Positions 25,240 through 36,290 of a DNA stretch of 64,000 nt are shown here, piece by piece. The first letter of the stretch is position 1; the number at the start of each line of letters is the position of its first letter. Source of the DNA: Congeria kusceri. Its lineage: Eukaryota; Mollusca; Bivalvia; Myida; Dreissenidae. The stretch covers positions 27,490,548-27,554,547 of the forward strand of contig CM051029.1 in the NCBI GenBank assembly GCA_027627225.1. The letters are read 5' to 3'. Both the position numbers and the translations under genes were made by a program. The notes beneath the pieces were generated by a model. That model saw only the letters and a list, made by a program, of their open reading frames with translations. It had not been told where the DNA came from and ran no database searches.

Positions 25240-25739
25240 ATTTCACAAAGATTTATTTCATACCACTTTAAGCTCCCATTATAAAAAAAATCAACATAGC
25301 TTTTCTCCAAGTTTTAACTTTCAAATACTGATAATGCTGATTTGAAATACTGATAATGCTGATCTAAAATACTGATAATGCTGATTTGAAATACTGATAA
25401 TGCTGATTTCAAATACTGATAATGCTGATCTATTATCATGTAACCAATACTGACATCAAGGGGGAAATTTCAGGATTTTTGGGGAAAAAGATTTCACAAA
25501 GATTTATTTCATACCACTTTAAGCTCCCATTATACAAAAAATCAACATAGCTTTTCTCCAAGTTTTAACTTTCAAATACTGATAATGCTGATTTGAAATA
25601 CTGATAATGCTGATCTAAAATACTGATAATGCTGATTTGAAATACTGATAATGCTGATTTCAAATACTGATAATGCTGATCTATTATCATGTAACCAATA
25701 CTGACATCAAGGGGGAAATTTCAGGATTTTTGGGGAAAA
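25240..25739. repeat. 250-bp tandem duplication with internal subrepeats
   Basis: Two almost identical 250-bp copies, 25240-25489 and 25490-25739. Each contains several units of aaatactgataatgctgat. The near-identity implies a recent duplication. An open frame starting in copy 2 is a by-product. Confidence 0.93.
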
Positions 25740-25967
25740 AATACTCCAGAGCTGGGGTTGGGGTCCTATTTTGGTCACAAACTGGCCTTAAAAAATCTGC
25801 AAATTCCAATGCCTCACCCCCATTCACCTTCCTATTGCTGGAACCCGGGCAACGTTCTCAAGTACTCTTTTCTTCATGTCCCCTCAGTACTTATCAATTA
25901 CAGACCCATTCCCTCTTTAGGAAACTAACCATTCCATGTTATGTCAATGTTTTATGGGGACATATTC

Positions 25968-26429
25968 AACACGGCCACCAAACGCTCATGCGTGCCACCA
26001 GCTGGTGGCTCGAAGAAATCTCGCATGAGCGCTTCCGCTTTCGTTTTAAAAACGTCAACAGCGAGGTAAGTTTGTGTTTTTTTCATAATTATTTAATTTT
26101 AGCAAAAGTTAATGAAAAATCTGAGACAGTCGTTCGACCTTAATATGAATTATGATCATATATACGACGTAGAGTCCAACAATTCTCGGTTTTTAAAAAG
26201 TTACATACTTTTTTCTTACCCATGGTCAGTAGCAAACGAAGCGAAAACAAATAAAAATCACATTTCTTGTTTTGTTTTCGTAAATAACAAATACTCATAT
26301 GCAACATATAACATCTGTAGGTGCTAAACCACGTATATACATCAGTTTTCAAGTAATTAATAACATCATAACAAAGATATGACTGAAAATCACTGGTGGC
26401 ACGCATGAGGACCTGGTGCCTCGCAGGAG
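25968..26429 (+). repeat. Left arm of the 3.5-kb inverted repeat
   Basis: Carries the start codon, first exon and GT donor of the predicted 73-residue gene. Pairs with 29009-29470. Confidence 0.9.
26025..26065 (+). CDS. Predicted small gene, exon 1 (13 codons + 2 nt)
   Basis: Starts at ATGAGCGCTTCCGC and ends gcgag|gtaagt, a consensus donor. It encodes MSASAFVLKTSTA and the first two bases of an Arg codon. Joined to 26903-27083 it gives a continuous 73-residue frame that neither exon shows alone, which is why no long open frame reveals it. The whole exon lies in the left inverted-repeat arm, and an equivalent exon exists in the right arm (29373-29413, minus). The start codon lies inside a repeated cgcatgagcg motif, so the ATG could be incidental. 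No homologue is recognised. Confidence 0.5.
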
Positions 26430-26902
26430 CGATCCTTTAGCCACAGAGCATAATTAAGATAAAACGGCATCCAATTGGTAGCATTTATTTGTTAGATAAA
26501 CTGAAACTTTCAGACAGATACATCAAGTGCATTATACCGAGGTACATAATACTTTACAGCCGAACGTGTGATAAAATAATATTACACTTAAAACAGAGAC
26601 ATTCATGGCAGTAAGAGTTTTAGAATGTTGCTTAGGGTTACCTAACCTGCATCGAAATACCAAGACCCTATATGTCAATGAGTTTATCATACAATTTATG
26701 ATAGTTTTAATTAACATTTGTTAATTGTAATACTGTTATCTATAATCACTATTTCTACACAGAGAGAATTACAAGTATTTTGTAACAATTAATTAATGTT
26801 TCATCCGTTTAAGTACACATAACCAAATTATTTTATCCGATGTTTTGGTCATAATCCTACTGACACAATTGTTTAGCCTTATGTTTATTGTTTATTTTTC
26901 AG

Positions 26903-27083
26903 GAATCACTTTTTCGATAGTGAGAACAGAGCAAGAAACAAGAAATGTGTCAAGCCATACAAGTTTGCTGGGCTAAATGAGCCGGCCCATGGGGATCTTC
27001 CGGTTCGCTCACAATACGGGTATAAGATAAACGATTCAAAAGTGCTTATGTCCAAACGGATGGGTGTTAACTTGGTCACCTAA
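26903..27083 (+). CDS. Predicted small gene, terminal exon (59 codons and stop)
   Basis: Begins after a good acceptor (tttattgtttatttttcag) and reads open to TAA at 27081-27083. The peptide is basic and protein-like: FFDSENRARNKKCVKPYKF, then AGLNEPAHGDLPVRSQYGY, ending KVLMSKRMGVNLVT. Base composition rises clearly in GC compared with the AT-rich surroundings, a typical exon signature. It has no signal peptide, no membrane segment and only one Cys. Possible polyadenylation signals (aataaa) occur near 27650 and 27773. It sits in the single-copy centre of the inverted-repeat element. The family is unknown to me, so this may be a captured host exon or a genuine small gene. Confidence 0.55.
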
Positions 27084-29008
27084 CAAAAGTACAATTACAA
27101 ACTGAAATGAGTGCCTTTTTTGTGCCAAACGACAGCAAAAACACACTGGAATAGTTGAAAAGTAATCGAAGCCTTGAATGATCTACAACTTTTTTAGGCG
27201 ACACAATGATCTAGTTTGCTCTGCTGTAACACATTTTAAATGCATGTTAATCATTATGTTCATTTTGGTCCTATAATGTAAATTGGTTAAGTTGGAAATA
27301 GCATTAAAGAGAACGAATTGTATTCATTGTGTCGAATAAAAAATTATTAAATTGTGTTGCTTATAATAATTTAAGATGACACGTTCATGGAACAATATTC
27401 GTAAGTTGTTTAAAAACTGCCATCTGAAAATAGTTTAAATGCTCACTTTTATATGTTCAGATATTCACATAAAGATTTTTTGCATTAAGTCGCTTGTAAG
27501 TAGTACCGGTAGGATAAACGAACTAATCGTTTTTGTTTGTATAATTTAGACAGCACTCATTTCGACTTTCAGTTATACCTTATTTTCCAGTATATTTCTT
27601 TTCACATGTATATGTTTCTAGGTAATGCACATTTTTATGCTTTAAAGGTTAAATAAATGTATCGTATCTGCTTTTCTATTTAACCATCTGTTTATGACCT
27701 ACATGTACGTGGTCAACAGTACAGACTTGGTCTTAAATTAAGGGTATTTTGATGTAAGTATAATGACACAATAATAAAGCTGTAATGAAGGATATAACAT
27801 CATTTTGTCTCATTATAATATCTCTTTATTTGTTGCAGATTATTTTTCAATAAACTCAACAACACTATATATGATTGGTGTTTTTATTGTATATTATATA
27901 ACAAATAAAGTATAATACTTAATAAATCGTAGAGGTAATCACAGTTTAACTAATATTTGCATAATCCGATAATCTGATGGCACATGTGGCTGAATTTATC
28001 TTGATGTTGATTTATGAAAACTATCAGCAGCTTAATGAACATTGTTAAAGGTGGTGACCTATTTTACGGGAATGTGTTCTAGAAATATTTAAAATCTAGT
28101 ACTACTTCTTTAAAAACAGTATCGACATTTATAACAAACGTTAAAACCAATAAATGTTTCATATATTACCTCCAATCTTAACACATATAGATTTAAGAAT
28201 AACATTGATTTAATATATTTCAATCAGAAGTATTGTTCAGTAACAACCCATTACGACACTATGCTTTTAAATCTGTATTATTTGAGAGCCAATATAAAAT
28301 AAATGCACAGTTCTTTCAACAGATCATTTACGTCATGCTAATGTTGTTTGATTTATTAGAATATTATAGTAAACAAACTAACAACTGCTGCCTGCACTAA
28401 AGCACATGAAAATATAAAAACTTAATATAAAATATGCATTGCAAACTTATAAAAATGGCGGTGTCACGTCGATATAAATCAAACTTTTCGTTTCGTGATG
28501 TGGTAAAATAAATGTACGACTCCAATATGTAATGTGTCCGGAAAACATAGCATACACCTATAAATCTAAAAGATTTTTTTTTGTATGAAAATTGTTTCTC
28601 ATATACGCGACACATTTGACAAAATTTAAGTTTGAAACGTTTGGTTGGAGAGCAGTGTTCAGTTAATGTAATAGATGTATTAATATTTATTCAATTAATA
28701 TAATTTACTCCTGAGGTAATACCAGCCATCCCATTATGGAGGATAAGGTATAAATGGTTAAGCTGCCAATCTGATTGCGCTATTTGGTTTGGGCATATGA
28801 ATCAATTTTTTAATTGTTAAAAATCTACCAATGAACCGCCGCTTTAATATTCCTTACATCATTATCATATTAGATTATTGTATTTTTTCTTATTGTATGT
28901 ACACCAAGTACTACATGCTAATGAAGTCTAAGATATATAGCGGATACGAGCTTCGACAGCATTTGTGAAACGCACACGAAGCAAATTCCCTTTCTTTTAT
29001 AATATTCC

Positions 29009-29470
29009 CTCCTGCGTGGCACCAGCTCCTCATGCGTGCCACCAGTGATTTTTAGTCATATCTTTGTTATTATGTTGTCAATGACTTGAAAACTGGTGCA
29101 TATGCGATGTGTGGCATGTACATATGTTTTACGTTGCATGTGGATTTTAGTTTTGTAAAAAAACAATTGTAAAACGTGATTTTTCTTTGTTTTCGCTTCG
29201 TTCGCTACCGACCATGGATCAACAAAAAAGTATGTAGCTTTTTTAAAACCGAGAATTGTTGGACTCTACGTCGTATATATGATCATAATTCATATTAAGG
29301 TCGAACGACTGTCTCAGATTTTTCATTAACTTTTGCTAAAATTAAATAATTATGAAAAAATCACAAACTTACCTCGCCGTTGACGTTTTAAAAACGAAAG
29401 CGGAAACGCTCATGCGAGATTTATTTGAGCCACCAGCTGGTGGCACGCATGAGCGTTTGGTGGCCGTGTT
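29009..29470 (-). repeat. Right arm of the 3.5-kb inverted repeat
   Basis: Inverted copy of 25968-26429. Preserves the ATG, exon frame and gtaagt donor on the minus strand. Confidence 0.9.
29373..29413 (-). other. Mirror copy of exon 1 in the right arm
   Basis: Minus-strand equivalent of 26025-26065, also 41 nt. It encodes MSVSAFVLKTSTA and stops at gcgag|gtaagt, one residue different (A3V). No matching terminal exon was seen on this strand, so it may be an orphan exon; transcripts from both arms would be complementary. Confidence 0.5.
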
Positions 29471-29591
29471 CAACAGATTCGGTCACAACTTGCCTCTGGT
29501 TTCAATAATATTGATTCTGGTTTTCATGATGTCACATTCCTCGGATGGTGGGTCATATGATGGGACCTTATTTCATGGGAATATAATAATA

Positions 29592-32500
29592 ACAGAACAG
29601 AACAGAACAGAACAGAACAACACGTTTATTTTCGCCCAAGTATATACATATACAATAAGGGCAATATAACAAAGCTAACTATTTAATGAATTATTGACTT
29701 CCAATAATTCTTTCGTTCGATAAAGCGTTATAATGATCGATATATAAGGGGGGTATTTACAATAACAAGTGATAATACTAATACAAATACTAAAACTAAT
29801 ACTACTAATAATAATAATGAAAATAATAATAATAATATTGTTATCAACATAACATCATAGTAATTGTACAAAAATTCAAATTGTTAGTTTTTCCTCGAGG
29901 TTGAGATCATAGGGAATGACTGCTAGTGATTAGCGTCGGTAGTTATAGTGGTTTCGGTGAACACAAGCGAATTTTCTCGGGATTTACGCTCGAGTGCACC
30001 AGAGCATGGGGCGATGTTGAACTTGATGTCGAATGCAAGATGGTGGATCTATTATGCGAGGTAATTACTCTAAAAAGTTACTCTAATTATAAAATTATAC
30101 AATAGGCACACAAAAAAGCTAATACTATCAGTAATACATAGTAAACATGTTTACTGGCACATTTATTTATGGTACAAAAATGCATTAAAAAAAAAAAAAA
30201 AAAATAAGTTGGTAATATTTTGCATTCTAGTATATGTACATTTAACAATAGCGATAAGGCAAAGGTACATTTTAGATGATATGTTGTTAACTTTTGTTAT
30301 ATAAACAACTGGTTAAGTAAAACAATTAAATGACATTTATGTCGAGGTGAGTGCTTGAGAATATGGGTTACACAGATGTTAAAGGATCGCATAATCACAT
30401 AATTTGATACAAACCGAGATTGATTTATGATAAAGGAAGACTGAGTATAAGCAAAGGTTGTTAGGAATGTCATTGGTAGCTGGTGGCATTGGCCGTCTAA
30501 ATACAGTAAAGCACAGAATCTAAATAAATAAATGCAAACATGAATTATTGACTATTAAATGAATAGCTGTTTACAGATTGCTATTGGTAAACTTAGATTA
30601 TTGACTATTAAATAAATAGCTGTTTACAGACTGCTATTGGTAAATGGTGGCATTTACAGTATACAGCTGGAACATTTGCAGTTAGAAGCAGTATATTAAT
30701 GAGAACTTTTTAACAAAAAAAGCTGTTGTAAAAAACAACTACGGCTTAAACTTGCTGAAAATAAAACAAATAAATTTGCTTGTATCTTTTAATAGTTGAA
30801 GCGAATCAGATGATAGGATTGTGTTAAGGGTAGCTTCCTGAAGGTTATGCCCTAAGAAACGTTCTCTTTCAGTTTTAAAGAAATCACATTGAAGCAGATA
30901 GTGATGTTCGGAGCCAACTTGACCAGAGTTACAGAGTCTACATGTTCTCTGATCAAAGGGTGTTCCGTCATATCGACCTGTCTCGACTGGGAACCAGTGA
31001 TTAGCAGTTCTGAATTTAAAAAGGTAATTAGATTCATATTTTGTTAGTTTTGTAAGGTAGCCTTCAAATATTGGGGCTGTTTTAAAACTTGTATATGTTT
31101 GTCCTTTATGACTTTGTTGTAGTTGAATGTGCCATTGAATTTTAAATTGTGTTAGTAATTCGGTTTTGACTTGACGATGTATATTGTTTTGGGTTATTTG
31201 GAATTGGTTGTTCCATAAATGACTTAGGTTTACTGAGGTAAGAATTTCATTTATTTTGTTAGCCCATTTAAAGTCTGAGTTTGGCAAGTTCATCATATAT
31301 TTGTAAATTTGTAGTGATAATTTCTGGTCTTTGCCTATTAGAAGTCTATTCCAGTATGAGATCATTCGGCATTTGATGTTTAATGCTATGGGGTGTCGGC
31401 CAAGTTCGCCATATAAAAAAGCTATTGGTGTTGATTTTCGAGCATTGGTGATTTTTCTGAGAAAGTTGTTATGGACTTTTTCCAGTATGTCTATGTTTTC
31501 GTAGCCAAATATTTCAGAACCATAGGTTAAAATTGGTAGTACAGTGTGATCAAATAGTTTTAGAGTGAGGTCAATTGGTAGATTTGCGTTGTTGGCACGT
31601 GTGTATAGAAGATGCATTGCTTTGGTTGCTTGCTCAGCTATATGTTTTCTCGCATTAAGGAAAGACCCATTGCTGGATAGAGTTATACCGAGGTAGTGGT
31701 AACGATCTGTGATTTCTACAGGATTGTTGCCTAATTTAAAATTAAAATTTTGTAGTTGTCTTGCACCGAATACTACAATTTTTGTTTTGTTTAGATTTAT
31801 CTTTAGATGCCAGTTGACACAATAGTTATGAAAGATGTCTAGACTGTTTTGAAAATCTGATTTAGAGTCTGATAGAATCACCGAGTCGTCAGCATAGAGT
31901 AGGACAAGAAGTTTAAGCCACAGAGAAAGAGTTAGGGGATCTGTTAGTTCTATGCCAACCGAGCCATTATAATGCATATGTGTTTGAAGGTCATTTAGGT
32001 ACAAAGAAAAGAGTAACGGTGATAAATTTTCTCCTTGCCGGACACCAATTTCTGAGATGAAGGCTTCTGATAGGTTGCCGTTAGAAGAGATGCGTGATTT
32101 GATGTTGTGATACATATTTTGAATTAGTTGTAGGAATTTACCATTAATGTTGTGTTTAAGGAGTTTATTCCATAAGCCAATTCGCCAGACTTTATCGAAT
32201 GCTTGAGAGAAATCGATGAAGGCACAGTATAGTTTCTGTTTTCTTTTTTTTATTATTTCGATTAGTGAGTGTAATGTAAAGATGTGGTCAGAGCATGAAT
32301 ACCCTTTTCTAAAACCAGCTTGATTTTCATCTAAACTATTATTTTCATTTAGAAATTTAGTTAATCTGTCATTTAGTAAGGATGTAAAGAGTTTACCTAA
32401 GCAGCTCAAAATAGTAATAGGTCTGTAGTTATTTGGGTCTTTTGGGTCACCTTTATTTTTGTATATGGGTATGATAATTCCATTTAGCCAGCTTTGTGGG

Positions 32501-33333
32501 ATAAATCCAGTTTCCAAGACACAATTAAATAATTTACAATAGACTGGAATAAGGAGATGTTTAGTAGTCTTAATGAATTCATTTAAAATGTTATCAAATG
32601 GGCTTGGTGTTTTAGAGTTTTTGAGCTTTTGGATACATTTTTCAATTTCTTCGTTTAAAATTATGGCATTTAATGTGTTGTTTGTGTTGTTCAGATCTTG
32701 GTGAATTATGTCATTGAAGCGATTATCAACTATTGTGTTGGTGTTAATTTCTTTGAAATGGTCATAAAATTCTTCTAGTGTTGGTGTTATGCTAACTTTA
32801 GTTTTTGGTTTTAGTTTATTTAGAAAAGACCAGTACAGTTTAGGGTTTTTATCTGTCATAGAGCGTAGTTTATTAGACATGTTTTGTTTGCTAGCATTGA
32901 TATGAAAGTTCATTGTGCGTTTGTAGTGTTTACTGCAATTTGTCATTCTAAGTTTGTTGTCTGGGGTTTTGTTTTTAATGTAGTAATTTTTGGCAGCATG
33001 GTAATTCTTGCGTGCTTTAGAGCATTGGGGGCCAAACCAATGTTTTTTATTTTCATGAGATGTGTTATAATAATATTTATTGTTTTCAGGATATGTGCTG
33101 GTGTATGCTTGATTGAAGACTGATTGAAGTTCATCGGTGATGTGCTCTACTGTCTGATGGGAATGAGGGTATGTGTTCATTTGTGTTAAAATTTGTTCTA
33201 CTTTGTTTAGGTTAATATTGTTGACAAATTGATCTGTTAATTCAGGCTTCCATTTACGTTTCTGGTTAGTGTTTGTTGGATTTTTGGTGGTTACGTTTGA
33301 GCATACTTGATGTGGGGACAGTGTAACTATGAT
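29592..33333 (-). mobile_element. 5'-truncated non-LTR retrotransposon with TTCTG tail
   Basis: The minus-strand element ends at about 29592 with a (TTCTG)n tail after aataaacgtgttg. A long 3' UTR of about 1.15 kb (29620-30738) includes an 18-A run and short duplications (gaatagctgtttacaga). The ORF continues upstream of its first ATG to 33333 without the endonuclease domain, so the 5' end is missing. The tandem array at 33352 starts immediately beyond. Confidence 0.85.
30739..33180 (-). CDS. LINE reverse transcriptase (ORF2 fragment)
   Basis: An 813-residue open frame with non-LTR reverse transcriptase blocks in order. PNNYRPITILSCLGKLFTSL comes first (about residues 245-265), then the first catalytic Asp in FIDFSQAFDKV (D323), GVRQGENLSPLLFSLYLNDL (about 380-400) and the YADD active site (Y429-D432). 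It ends in a Cys/His cluster (C747, C750, H760, C765). The apurinic endonuclease that normally precedes the RT is absent. There is no RNase H. The frame is open upstream to 33333 without a stop, so the ATG at 33180 is not a natural start. It is probably a CR1/Jockey-group family; the clade is uncertain. An uninterrupted 2.4-kb frame suggests a fairly recent insertion. Confidence 0.9.
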   Translation of the reverse strand: MNTYPHSHQTVEHITDELQSVFNQAYTSTYPENNKYYYNTSHENKKHWFGPQCSKARKNYHAAKNYYIKNKTPDNKLRMTNCSKHYKRTMNFHINASKQNMSNKLRSMTDKNPKLYWSFLNKLKPKTKVSITPTLEEFYDHFKEINTNTIVDNRFNDIIHQDLNNTNNTLNAIILNEEIEKCIQKLKNSKTPSPFDNILNEFIKTTKHLLIPVYCKLFNCVLETGFIPQSWLNGIIIPIYKNKGDPKDPNNYRPITILSCLGKLFTSLLNDRLTKFLNENNSLDENQAGFRKGYSCSDHIFTLHSLIEIIKKRKQKLYCAFIDFSQAFDKVWRIGLWNKLLKHNINGKFLQLIQNMYHNIKSRISSNGNLSEAFISEIGVRQGENLSPLLFSLYLNDLQTHMHYNGSVGIELTDPLTLSLWLKLLVLLYADDSVILSDSKSDFQNSLDIFHNYCVNWHLKINLNKTKIVVFGARQLQNFNFKLGNNPVEITDRYHYLGITLSSNGSFLNARKHIAEQATKAMHLLYTRANNANLPIDLTLKLFDHTVLPILTYGSEIFGYENIDILEKVHNNFLRKITNARKSTPIAFLYGELGRHPIALNIKCRMISYWNRLLIGKDQKLSLQIYKYMMNLPNSDFKWANKINEILTSVNLSHLWNNQFQITQNNIHRQVKTELLTQFKIQWHIQLQQSHKGQTYTSFKTAPIFEGYLTKLTKYESNYLFKFRTANHWFPVETGRYDGTPFDQRTCRLCNSGQVGSEHHYLLQCDFFKTERERFLGHNLQEATLNTILSSDSLQLLKDTSKFICFIFSKFKP

Positions 33334-33345
33334 TCAACTGTCCCC
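33314..33345. repeat. Perfect 9-bp hairpin at the LINE 5' edge
   Basis: ggggacagt (33314-33322) pairs with actgtcccc (33337-33345) across a 14-base loop, right where LINE sequence gives way to the 30-bp satellite. Confidence 0.7.
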
Positions 33346-33351
33346 GGAGAA

Positions 33352-33985
33352 AACAAATTATCAATTAGTTGTACAATCTTGTATGTATAATCAATTAGGC
33401 GTACAATCTTGTATGTATAATCAATTAGTTGTACAATCTTGTATGTATAATCAATTAGGCGTACAATCTTCTATGTATAATCAATTAGGTGTGTACAATC
33501 TTGCATGTATAATCAATTAGGTGTACAATCTTGTATGTATAATCAATTAGGTGTACGATCTTGTATGTATAATCAATTAGGTGTACAATCTTGTATGTAT
33601 AATCAATTAGGTATACAATCTTGTATGTATAATCAATTAGGTGTACAATCTTGTATGTATAATCAATTAGTTGTACAATCTTGTATGTATAATCAATTAG
33701 GTGTACAATCTTGCATGTATAATCAATTAAGTGTACAATCTTGTATGTATAGTCAATTAGGTGTACAATCTTGAAAGTATAATCAATTAGGTGTACAATC
33801 TTGTATGTATAATCAATTAGGTGTACAATCTTGTATGTATAATCAATTAGGTGTACAATCTTGTATGTATAATCAATTAGGTGTACAATCTTGTATGTAT
33901 AATCAATTAGTTGTACAATCTTGTATGTATAATCAATTAGGTGTACAATCTTGTATGTATAATCAATTAGGTGTACAATCTTGTA
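33352..33985. repeat. 30-bp tandem repeat x~21
   Basis: Unit aatcaattaggtgtacaatc then ttgtatgtat, highly homogeneous. One copy near 33490 has a 2-bp insertion. Because the period is a multiple of three, it yields long spurious decapeptide-repeat frames on both strands; these are not genes. Confidence 0.97.
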
Positions 33986-34168
33986 GGTCTGGAGCCGTTT
34001 CCACAAAACTCCTAAGGAAAATCTTAACTTAAGTCATATTTAGTAAAAAATTCAAATAAAACAGAAGAAATTTAAAACTTTTCCCTAAAGAATTATTATG
34101 TAGGTAGTTTCAAACAGAAAATAACTTTAAAGTGCTAGGCCCGTATCTACAGATCTCGAAAGAATAAA

Positions 34169-34431
34169 TGAGGCGTGTTGTGGGAAAACCGGGTTTAATG
34201 CATGTGCGTTAAGTGTCATCCCAGATTAGCCTGTGCAATCCGCACAGGCTAATCCAGGACAGCACTCTCCGTCTACATTGGTTTTATGTTTAGAAGAGAC
34301 TTCCTTAAAACAGAAAATACCCTAAAAGCCGAAAGTGTTGTCCTGGATTAGCCTCTGCTAACTGCACAGGCTGATCCTGGACTACACTTTACGCACATGC
34401 ATTAAACCCGGTTTTCCCACGACACGCCTCA
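34169..34431. mobile_element. Double-hairpin MITE, full copy
   Basis: Best-preserved ends: tgaggcgtgttgtgggaaaa and the inverse ending cacgacacgcctca. Both internal palindromes and the linker are present. Confidence 0.92.
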
Positions 34432-35239
34432 AATAATCTTAGCTGAAGTTGCACTTAAGTGATTTTTACAGATGATATTCTCTACTTGAAACTGCAAAAT
34501 TTAATTTAGCAAAGAAAAAAAAACTTAAACTAATACCAAGATATTCACTTTCAGCACGTGCAAATTTACTAAGAAATCTGAGAATAGTTTGGGGTGTGCA
34601 CCTAGTGTAAAGAATATGTATTATGCACATCCATATGCAACATGCAATGTCCATTGATGTTATATGGCCATTTTTGTTGTCCACGTTGTTTGTTGTTGTT
34701 GTTCTGTAATATTACACTCAACTTACTTTAAAAAAAAAAAAAAAAAAAAAATTGTGGAACACAGTAAGGAAGAGAATTATCACTAATTTGTTGCTTTACA
34801 TTTCCAAGAAAGGCTTTGGGTATTGAATTAATTCATAAACAACTTTAGACAATTAGTTTGAACAGCCAAGAAAGTCTGATCCTGCAATATTCCTTCCATT
34901 AGAAATGACATTAAGGTATTTTTTCAAATCAAGCCCATACATTGAAACGATACTTATGGCCAAGTATACAATGAACTGAAATGTTGTCATTTATCCAAGC
35001 TGTTCTAATGATGTCTTAATGAAGTGTGAAAACCTTTGGTTACAAACACCACTAACCACAGCAATTGCAATTCCATTTTTGTAATAACAAGAATTACAAA
35101 AACACCCACCTACTAACATGTACTCATATCGACTAATTCAAACTGATAGGTTGCTACACTGCTGACTTGAATTGAAACTGGCTTCGGTTCAAATGTGTGT
35201 AACATTGAACATTAAATTGTATTCCTAGCAGAAATGACA

Positions 35240-36290
35240 AATATCCATACTTAATGGTAATTTCATGACAAATACCATAATCAATAGTAATTCCATGACA
35301 AATACCATAATCAATGGTAATTCCATGACAAATACCATAATCAATAGTAAATCCATGACAAATATCCATACTCAATGATGATTCCATGACAAATACCATA
35401 ATCAATAGTAATTCAATGACAAATACCATAATCAATAGAAATTCCATGACAAATACCATAATCAATAGTAATTCCATAACAAATACCATAATCAATGGTA
35501 ATTCCATGACAAATACCATAATCAATAGTAATTCCATGACAAATATTGATACTCAATGATGATTCCATGACATATACCATAATCAATAGTAATTCCATGA
35601 CAAATACCATAATTAATAGTAATTCCATGACAAATACCATAAGCAATAGTAATTCCATGACAAAACCATAATCAATAGTAATTCCATAACAAATACCATA
35701 ATCAATAGTAATTCCATGACAAATACCATAATCAATAGTAATTCCATGACAAAAACCATTATCAATAGTAATTCCATGACAAATATCCATACTCAATGAT
35801 GATTCCATGACAAATACCATAATCAATAGTAATTCAGTGACAAATACCATAATCAATAGTAATTCCATGACAAATACCATAATCAATAGTAATTCCATGA
35901 CAAATACCATAATCAATAGTAATTCCATGACAAATACAATAATCAATAGTAATTCCATGACAAATACCTATCATCAATGGTAATTCCATTACAAGTATAT
36001 ATTATTAATGGTAATTTCACGACAAGTTGACACTGCTAATGGTAATTCCACATGTTTACATTATCAAGGACAATTCAAGGACAAACATCCATTATTCATG
36101 TATTTCCATGGCAAATACACATTATCAAAGGTAATTCCAAGACAAGTATACATTATCAGTGGTAATTCCATGACAAATATGCATAATCAATGGTAATTTT
36201 ATTATAATTGTACATTATCAAAGGCAATTCTATGACAAACATACATTATCAATGATTATTCCATTATTGTATACATTATCAATGGAAATC
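35240..36290. repeat. Second 30-bp tandem repeat x~25 with decayed 3' flank
   Basis: Unit aattccatgacaaatacca then taatcaatagt; copies after about 36000 become irregular. Period and AT-richness equal the array at 33352 but the sequences are unrelated. Frames such as (MELLLIMVFV)n are artefacts of the period. Confidence 0.95.

Larger units (their letters stand above)
25968..29470. mobile_element. 3.5-kb element with 462-bp terminal inverted repeats and an internal mini-gene
   Basis: Arms at 25968-26429 and 29009-29470 are inverted copies of equal length with high identity. They share aacacggccaccaaacgctc at the outer border and the complement of ctcctgcgtggcaccag at the inner border. Each arm carries the palindrome gccaccagctggtggc. 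The 2.6-kb centre is single copy. Long TIRs around a captured gene resemble MULE-like (Pack-type) elements, but no 9-bp target duplication or transposase is seen. A simple inverted duplication around a gene is therefore possible too. Confidence 0.75.

Noticed and set aside
33485..34006. Open frames of repeated decapeptides (TYKIVHLIDY type) on both strands
   Set aside because: They arise because the 30-bp satellite period is divisible by three; no start or exon context.
33989..34158. A second CCTGGG-type MITE beside the 30-bp satellite
   Set aside because: Only left-end-like segments are present and in the same direction; no inverted partner.
35154..35958. Hydrophobic (MELLLIMVFV)n frames that look like membrane proteins
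   Set aside because: Artefact of the second 30-bp satellite; no flanking coding sequence.
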